Assembly: GCA_020199835.1 (NCBI GenBank)
Contig: JAIVJV010000008.1
Span: 372,001-436,000 of the forward strand
From: Acidobacteriota bacterium
GTDB lineage: Bacteria; Acidobacteriota; Blastocatellia; Pyrinomonadales; Pyrinomonadaceae
Reading direction: 5' to 3'
DNA length: 64,000 nucleotides
How positions within the stretch are numbered: position 1 is the stretch's first letter; each line of letters starts with the position of its first letter. Below are positions 59,261-64,000 of the stretch, in pieces. The position numbers and the translations under genes are program-made. The notes under the pieces are model-generated. The model ran no database searches. It was not told the origin of the DNA and saw only the letters and a list, made by a program, of their open reading frames with translations.

Positions 59261-60946
59261 TTATGGCTGAATACGACGTGGACGCTGTTCACTCGGCGCA
59301 GTCGTGTTAGTTGGCGCCGCGGGAGTCTTCGTGTTAGTTGCTGGTTGCGTCTTTTGTGCTTCAGGAGTTTTGTTGTTGAGCGGCATCAGCACGCGCTTGA
59401 CCGTGTTCTTCGGTTCAGTCACTGCTGGCTTTGCGGCCTTGTTAGGTGTAGGCGCGGTGTCTGCGGGAAGCCCGGTCGCGGCGCCGGTCGTGGCAGTTGT
59501 CTCTTCGCCTTCACCAGTTTCGGTGTTCTCTGCCGCTGCTTCTGCGTCCGCGACTTCCTTCTCTTCATCGTCGAGAGTGGAAGCGACTTGCAGGTTGATC
59601 GCAGTACCAAAACGGTGGTTCAACTGCCGGTAAATCTCACCAGCAACTGCCGCTGGAAAATGACGGCGAGCATCGCTGCCTTCAGCAATCACGATTACTG
59701 CGAGTCGTGGATTGGCGAGTGGCGCGTACGAGGCGAACAGTCCTACCCAACCATTGTCACCGATGCAGGTGCCCGTTTTGCCGGCGACTGTCTGCGTCGG
59801 ATCGTAAGCCTTGCGGCCTGAGCCATAGTTCACCGCGCCGACCATGCCCGGGATCATGCGCTGCCATACATCATTGGAGATGTCGAGCACGCGACGAACT
59901 TTGGCGTTCATCTTGCTCTGCTCTTTCGCGCTGCGTGGAATCTGTGGGACCAGCAAACGGCCACCGTTGGCCATTGCCGACACCATCGTTCCTAATTGCA
60001 GCGGCGTCACCTGGAATCCATCAGCATGCGAGAACATGCGGCGCTCGCTAAAGCCGGGCGTGAGTTCCGGCAGTTTGCCCGGAAATTCAAAAGGAACATT
60101 CGCGCCTGTCTTCTCACCGAGTCCGAACTGCTTCGCATAGTTGACCATTTTGTCGAAGCCGATCCTGCTGCCAACTTGTTGGAAGAACGGATTGTCAGAA
60201 TGGGCCAACGCGGAAGTGAGATCGGTGCGGTAACCATCATTCGCTGTGTCAACGAGCGGGATCGCGTTCTCGGAAAGTCCGGCGACGCCCGTGACCAGTT
60301 TGATCGTCGAGCACGGTTTGAATCCACGATTCAGCGCCCACGCCTGATTCACAACGGAGTAAACACGACCCGTAATCGGATCCATTACGACAACGGTGCC
60401 GGCACGATGACCAAGCGCGTTCACAGCAACGCGGCGCACTTCGGGATCTTCACCAGTTAAATCGTCTTTCGCAATTAAAGCCTGAACCTGATCGCGCATC
60501 GCCTTGTCAATCGCCATCTGGCGAGCTATCGCGGCACGACGCGCGGCTTCCGCACGGCGGCGAGCTTCGGCCAAAGCGCGACGATTTCGTGATTGAACTC
60601 CACGCAATGCGGCGGCGCGTTCACGTCTCGTGAGCGGGCGGCGCAGTTTGCGTTCGAGCGCTCTTACGGCTGACGACTGTTCGCGAGCAACCACGGCGCG
60701 CTGCCGGCGAACGTCACGAGCCGACAAACGGCTGCCACGACCACGGCGAGAAGCTCTCGCAGTGACGCGGCCGCGAGTGGTTCGATTTCTGGCTGACGCT
60801 TTTTTGCTGCTCTTCTGAGCGCGGGCGCTTCGGCCCGAGGTGTTACGTTTCTTCCCGAAAGCTGTGCCGGAAAAAGCAAGACAAAGAAGGACAAATAGAA
60901 TAAGGACGAGCCGGTCGGGGCGACGGGAATATAACTTTGCTGTCAT
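59261..60946 (-). CDS. Penicillin-binding protein (transpeptidase) with Arg-rich N-terminus
   Basis: A 561-residue protein with an N-terminal membrane anchor or signal (LVLILFVLLCLAFSGTAFG). Residues 32-145 are extremely rich in Arg, Lys and Ala, where class B enzymes have a pedestal domain. The transpeptidase domain has all three motifs: Ser213-TIK, Ser250-D-N and KTG at 390-392. NRGFKPCSTIKLVTG and GGRLLVPQIP are typical of peptidoglycan transpeptidases. A Thr/Pro/Ala-rich tail of about 110 residues follows. It probably cross-links peptidoglycan; the basic region may bind the wall or nucleic acid. It is preceded by a structured leader and followed by a strong terminator. Confidence 0.85.
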   Translation of the reverse strand: MTAKLYSRRPDRLVLILFVLLCLAFSGTAFGKKRNTSGRSARAQKSSKKASARNRTTRGRVTARASRRGRGSRLSARDVRRQRAVVAREQSSAVRALERKLRRPLTRRERAAALRGVQSRNRRALAEARRRAEAARRAAIARQMAIDKAMRDQVQALIAKDDLTGEDPEVRRVAVNALGHRAGTVVVMDPITGRVYSVVNQAWALNRGFKPCSTIKLVTGVAGLSENAIPLVDTANDGYRTDLTSALAHSDNPFFQQVGSRIGFDKMVNYAKQFGLGEKTGANVPFEFPGKLPELTPGFSERRMFSHADGFQVTPLQLGTMVSAMANGGRLLVPQIPRSAKEQSKMNAKVRRVLDISNDVWQRMIPGMVGAVNYGSGRKAYDPTQTVAGKTGTCIGDNGWVGLFASYAPLANPRLAVIVIAEGSDARRHFPAAVAGEIYRQLNHRFGTAINLQVASTLDDEEKEVADAEAAAENTETGEGEETTATTGAATGLPADTAPTPNKAAKPAVTEPKNTVKRVLMPLNNKTPEAQKTQPATNTKTPAAPTNTTAPSEQRPRRIQP

Positions 60947-60994
60947 CAGGGCTTAGTACCTTTCACTTAGGGATTGCTCACCTGGCGGTGACTT

Positions 60995-61135
60995 AAAAAA
61001 ACCTCTCTCCTTAGGTTCTGAACACCTAAACCTTGCTCGCAAATGGTCTCGAGCAACTGACTGCAACATTGAGGTGGGAAGATTTCCCTAACGGCGGTCC
61101 CTGGGGACATTGATTTGAGACCGGCACAAATATAA
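60995..61135 (-). promoter_or_regulatory. Structured leader with possible attenuator before the PBP gene
   Basis: On the minus strand a TATATT -10 near 61130 (with TTGCCC 18 bases upstream) would give a leader of about 175 bases. Four hairpins follow: GTCCC/GGGAC (61108-61097), GGGAA/TTCCC (61088-61076), TTGCTCG/CGAGCAA (61056-61033) and TTAGGT/ACCTAA (61029-61011). The last shares bases with AACCT/AGGTT (61017-61000), which is followed by seven T (61001-60995). The two final stems exclude each other, as in a terminator/antiterminator pair. I cannot match it to a known riboswitch. Confidence 0.4.
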
Positions 61136-61213
61136 CATCCAGATTCTCCCACGGGCAATAAAAAAGTAATTGATTATACATATTTCACTGGAAAGCCAGC
61201 ACCACACTGAATT

Positions 61214-62752
61214 ATGAGATTTCCGGCCGTCATAGAAAGCTTCCGAGCCCGACTCCTTCTCCTCCTGGCTCTAATGCTCGGTCTTACTCTCGGCATCCAG
61301 TATTACTTCAACCTTCGCACCGTTAAAAACAATGCCAAAATGATCATCGAGCAGGAGCAGGCGATCATGAACGGCATCGGTCTCGCCGTGACCAGCCTTC
61401 AGAGCCAGCAGTACCTGCCGGAAATGGTCGGCAGCGTCCAGGATCCGCTGCTCAACGATAAAAACGTCAGGGTCAAGAACATCCTCGTCGTCGACGATGA
61501 CGGCAATGTCATCGACAGCCTGCTCGAGGAGTACGGGCCGCGCGAACGCGAAGACAAAACCACCCAATACGTCCATTTCCAGGATCTGGAACTGCCACCG
61601 CTGCGGAGCGCCGTCCTATACAGCGCCCAAAACCAGCAACTTCCGGCCTGGATTCCCCCTTCGACCAGTTCGGACTTCGGCGCCGCCGGGGCCTTCTACT
61701 TTCCAGTACAGACCGATAAGGGCCGCCGTTTCATAATCGTGGTGCTCGATTCGGCCAATATTCTGACCAACGTCTTCGAGCGTCAGGCCACCCGTTCTGC
61801 CCTGTACACCCTCGCGGTCCTTTTTGTAACCACGATCGTTACGGGTTTTTTCGTGTGGCGGTTCACGCGTCCAGTCAAAGAGCTCTCAGTCGCCGCGCGA
61901 AAAGTTGCCGGCGGGAATTTCGACGTGCAGGTTGCTTCAGAAACCCGCGACGAGATGGGTATGCTCGCTTCAGCCTTTAATGAAATGACTGCCAAGCTCG
62001 GGCGTGCGCGTGAACTCGAGACTCAACTGCATCAAGCTGAAAAAGGCGCCGTCGTGGGCCGGCTTGCCGCGGCGATCGCCCACGAAATTAGAAATCCGCT
62101 CAACTACATTAATCTCACGCTCGATCACCTGCGCTCATCGTTTGCGCCTGCGGACGAGACGAAGCGGACCACCTTTGTGCGGCTTACGGATCAACTAAAG
62201 ACAGAAGTCGCGCGTATCAATCGTCACATCACTGACTTTCTCAAGTATTCGCGACCGTCGAAGCTCGAGTTGCAGGACTTAGATATCAGAGTCGAGGCAG
62301 AGGATGCTTTGCGTCTGGTTGAAGTGCGCGCTGATGAATGCGGCATCGAAACGACGATCGAGCAGGACGACGGGTTGCCGCGAGTGGTCGCCGATCGCGA
62401 ATCGCTGCGCTCAGTGTTTACAAATCTCTTCATAAACGCGCTCGAAGCAATTGACGGCGAAGGCGGCAAGGTTTCGATCCGGCTTTCGAACACCGACGAG
62501 AACTCTGTTAAGGTAGAAGTCACCGATACAGGACGCGGTATCTCCCCGCAGGACATTTCGAAAGTATTTGAGCCGTACTTTTCAACCAAAGAGACCGGCA
62601 CGGGCCTCGGTCTCGCGATCGTAAAAAAAGCTGTCGACGACCACGGCGGTACCATCAGCGTTGCATCAAAGGAGGGCGCGGGTACTACGTTCACCATAAT
62701 TCTGCCCGCTAGAGAGAAGGGACATGGCACGAAAGAGCATCCTGGTAGTTGA
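61214..62752 (+). CDS. Membrane sensor histidine kinase
   Basis: A 512-residue kinase. TM1 is about 13-33 and TM2 about 196-216, enclosing a periplasmic sensor region of 160 residues with a PAS/Cache-like feel (NILVVDDDGNVIDSLLEEYG). A HAMP domain (about 214-266) follows. The phosphorylated residue is His290 in AAAIAHEIRNPLNYI. The ATPase domain has LFINALEAIDGEG, VTDTGRGISPQD and TGTGLGLAIVKKAVDDHGG. It belongs to the NtrB/ZraS-like type and overlaps the response regulator gene by 29 bases, so the two form a pair. The signal sensed is unknown. Confidence 0.9.
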   Translation: MRFPAVIESFRARLLLLLALMLGLTLGIQYYFNLRTVKNNAKMIIEQEQAIMNGIGLAVTSLQSQQYLPEMVGSVQDPLLNDKNVRVKNILVVDDDGNVIDSLLEEYGPREREDKTTQYVHFQDLELPPLRSAVLYSAQNQQLPAWIPPSTSSDFGAAGAFYFPVQTDKGRRFIIVVLDSANILTNVFERQATRSALYTLAVLFVTTIVTGFFVWRFTRPVKELSVAARKVAGGNFDVQVASETRDEMGMLASAFNEMTAKLGRARELETQLHQAEKGAVVGRLAAAIAHEIRNPLNYINLTLDHLRSSFAPADETKRTTFVRLTDQLKTEVARINRHITDFLKYSRPSKLELQDLDIRVEAEDALRLVEVRADECGIETTIEQDDGLPRVVADRESLRSVFTNLFINALEAIDGEGGKVSIRLSNTDENSVKVEVTDTGRGISPQDISKVFEPYFSTKETGTGLGLAIVKKAVDDHGGTISVASKEGAGTTFTIILPAREKGHGTKEHPGS

Positions 62753-64000
62753 CGACGAAAAAGCGCAGCGAGAAATCCTCGACATGATTCTGGCCGACGA
62801 AGGCTACGACGTAACAACCGCGACGTCGGGCGAAGCCGCGCTCAAGTTTGCCAAGGAACGCCGGTTCGATCTCGCGTTGACCGATCTGAAAATGACCGGC
62901 ATGGATGGTATCGAACTGCTGCAACAGTTGCTCGCGCTCGACTCGTCCATAATTGTGATCCTGCTCACCGCGCACGGCTCGATCGAATCAGCGAAGGACG
63001 CATTGCGGCGTGGCGCGTTTGATTATCTCGAAAAGCCTTACGACAAAGCCGCGCTGCTGGAAACGATTAATCGCGCGCTCGATCGTCTCGACGCGATCGA
63101 TATCGAGATCATCTCCGCGTCGCCGAAGATGGAGACGGTGAAGAAGATGATCTTGAAAGTGGCGCGTTCAAACTCGACGGTGTTGATTCGTGGTGAATCA
63201 GGCACCGGCAAGGAGTTGATCGCCCGTGCTGTTCACAATCAATCGCCGCGCGCGCAGGAGATGTTTCAGGCGGTGAATTGTGCGGCCATCAACGAGAACC
63301 TGCTCGAGTCGGAACTGTTTGGTCACGAAAAAGGATCGTTCACGGGCGCACACGCTGAGAAGAAAGGGCTGTTTGAAATCGCCGATCGCGGCACGTTATT
63401 TCTCGACGAGATCGCCGAGCTTGACGTCGGCATCCAGGCGAAGTTGTTGCGCGCGTTACAGGAACGCAAGATCCGGCGCGTTGGTGGCACTCATGAGATC
63501 AGTGTTGACGTGCGGGTGATCGCTGCGACGAATCGCGATCTGCGCGCGATGGTTTCTGACGGACGTTTTCGCGACGACCTTTACTATCGCATCAACGTGC
63601 TCTCGATCGACGTGCCGCCGTTGCGCGAGCGTCGCGAAGACATTCCCGTCCTTATTGATTACTTTCTCAAGAAGCACACGAAGAACACGTCGCGCCTCAT
63701 CACCGGTCTAACTCCGGAAACGAAGAAGTTGATGATCGACTACAGTTGGCCGGGAAACGTGCGGCAATTGGAGTCGGCCATCGAACGCGCACTGCTGCTG
63801 GCTGAGAACGACAAGATCACTTTGGAAGACCTGCCGACGGAAGTGCGGCAGGAAGTTGGACCAACAGCGGAAGGAGCGTTCAAATTGCCGGCGGAAGGCA
63901 TCAACTTCGAAGACGTCGAGAGAAACCTGATCACGCAGGCAATGGAGCAGACCGACTACAACATCACGAAAGCAGCGAAACTGCTCGGACTTACGTTTCG
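62724..64000 (+). CDS. Sigma-54-dependent response regulator (NtrC family), 3' end missing
   Basis: The gene starts at ATG 62724 with AGAAGG before it, inside the kinase gene, and runs past the right edge after 425 codons. It has a receiver domain (ILVVDDEKAQREI) with the phosphorylated Asp54 in ALTDLKMTG and Lys104 in YLEKPYD. The AAA+ domain has Walker A GESGTGKE (157-164), the sigma-54 contact loop GSFTGA (204-209, usually GAFTGA), GTLFLDEIAEL, and the downstream block SWPGNVRQLESAIERALLL. A Fis-type helix-turn-helix begins at NITKAAKLLGLTFR where the window ends. It should activate sigma-54 promoters in response to its partner kinase. The targets are not in view. Confidence 0.95.
   Translation, partial: MARKSILVVDDEKAQREILDMILADEGYDVTTATSGEAALKFAKERRFDLALTDLKMTGMDGIELLQQLLALDSSIIVILLTAHGSIESAKDALRRGAFDYLEKPYDKAALLETINRALDRLDAIDIEIISASPKMETVKKMILKVARSNSTVLIRGESGTGKELIARAVHNQSPRAQEMFQAVNCAAINENLLESELFGHEKGSFTGAHAEKKGLFEIADRGTLFLDEIAELDVGIQAKLLRALQERKIRRVGGTHEISVDVRVIAATNRDLRAMVSDGRFRDDLYYRINVLSIDVPPLRERREDIPVLIDYFLKKHTKNTSRLITGLTPETKKLMIDYSWPGNVRQLESAIERALLLAENDKITLEDLPTEVRQEVGPTAEGAFKLPAEGINFEDVERNLITQAMEQTDYNITKAAKLLGLTF

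Overview
The window (64 kb, GC-rich, densely coded) looks like a chromosomal segment of an Acidobacteriota bacterium, most likely class Blastocatellia. The reasons are three very large Oar-type TonB-dependent receptors with a carboxypeptidase-regulatory N-terminal domain and no SusD partner, many secreted hydrolases with typical signal peptides, and a two-domain AmiE/NamZ protein. This placement is inference from gene content. I saw no tRNA, rRNA, insertion sequence, phage gene or CRISPR array.

Region 1 (1-25 kb) is best read as a peptidoglycan-fragment scavenging locus. From left to right it holds a GHL10/DigH-like glycan hydrolase, a TonB receptor and a secreted D-aminoacylase (one operon, minus strand), a second TonB receptor (plus), a third TonB receptor (minus), and a PabB-PabC fusion (plus). 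A tight minus-strand operon follows: N-acetylmuramate kinase-like protein, MurQ etherase, sodium/solute symporter, exported NagZ, and an exported AmiE-NamZ fusion. A divergent LysR regulator closes the region. Three minus-strand promoters (D-aminoacylase operon, third TonB receptor, kinase-murQ operon) share an operator TTATC-N5-RATAA followed by AATCTTT. In each, a -10 hexamer lies 26-27 bases further on, which argues for one regulon, probably run by the LysR protein.

Region 2 (25-34.3 kb) has a class V PLP enzyme, a SelO-like pseudokinase, glycogen branching enzyme, a GH57 protein, a ROK sugar kinase and a second sodium/solute symporter. Most are translationally coupled, suggesting an alpha-glucan or sugar operon.

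Region 3 (34.4-39.3 kb) is a three-gene operon: a coiled-coil membrane protein, a KAP P-loop NTPase and an 819-residue protein with a CHAT-like C-terminus that lacks the usual catalytic cysteine. It resembles a conflict or defence module that I cannot name.

Region 4 (39.4-48.1 kb) starts with a cation/proton antiporter fused to a rhodanese domain that is interrupted by an in-frame TGA exactly at the catalytic-cysteine codon. A SECIS-like hairpin follows, and the extended frame ends in an ATGA overlap with the next gene, so this is a candidate selenoprotein. Then come a P1-family peptidase, a GntR-type regulator with a basic tail, an acyltransferase, an S9 peptidase, a secreted hypothetical protein and a secreted kinase-like protein.

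Region 5 (48.2-64 kb) has an alpha-2-macroglobulin, a DUF2891 protein, an M15-like peptidase with a coiled coil, signal peptidase I, RNase III, a secreted repeat protein and a penicillin-binding protein with an arginine-rich N-terminus and a structured leader. A histidine kinase / sigma-54 response regulator pair runs off the right edge.
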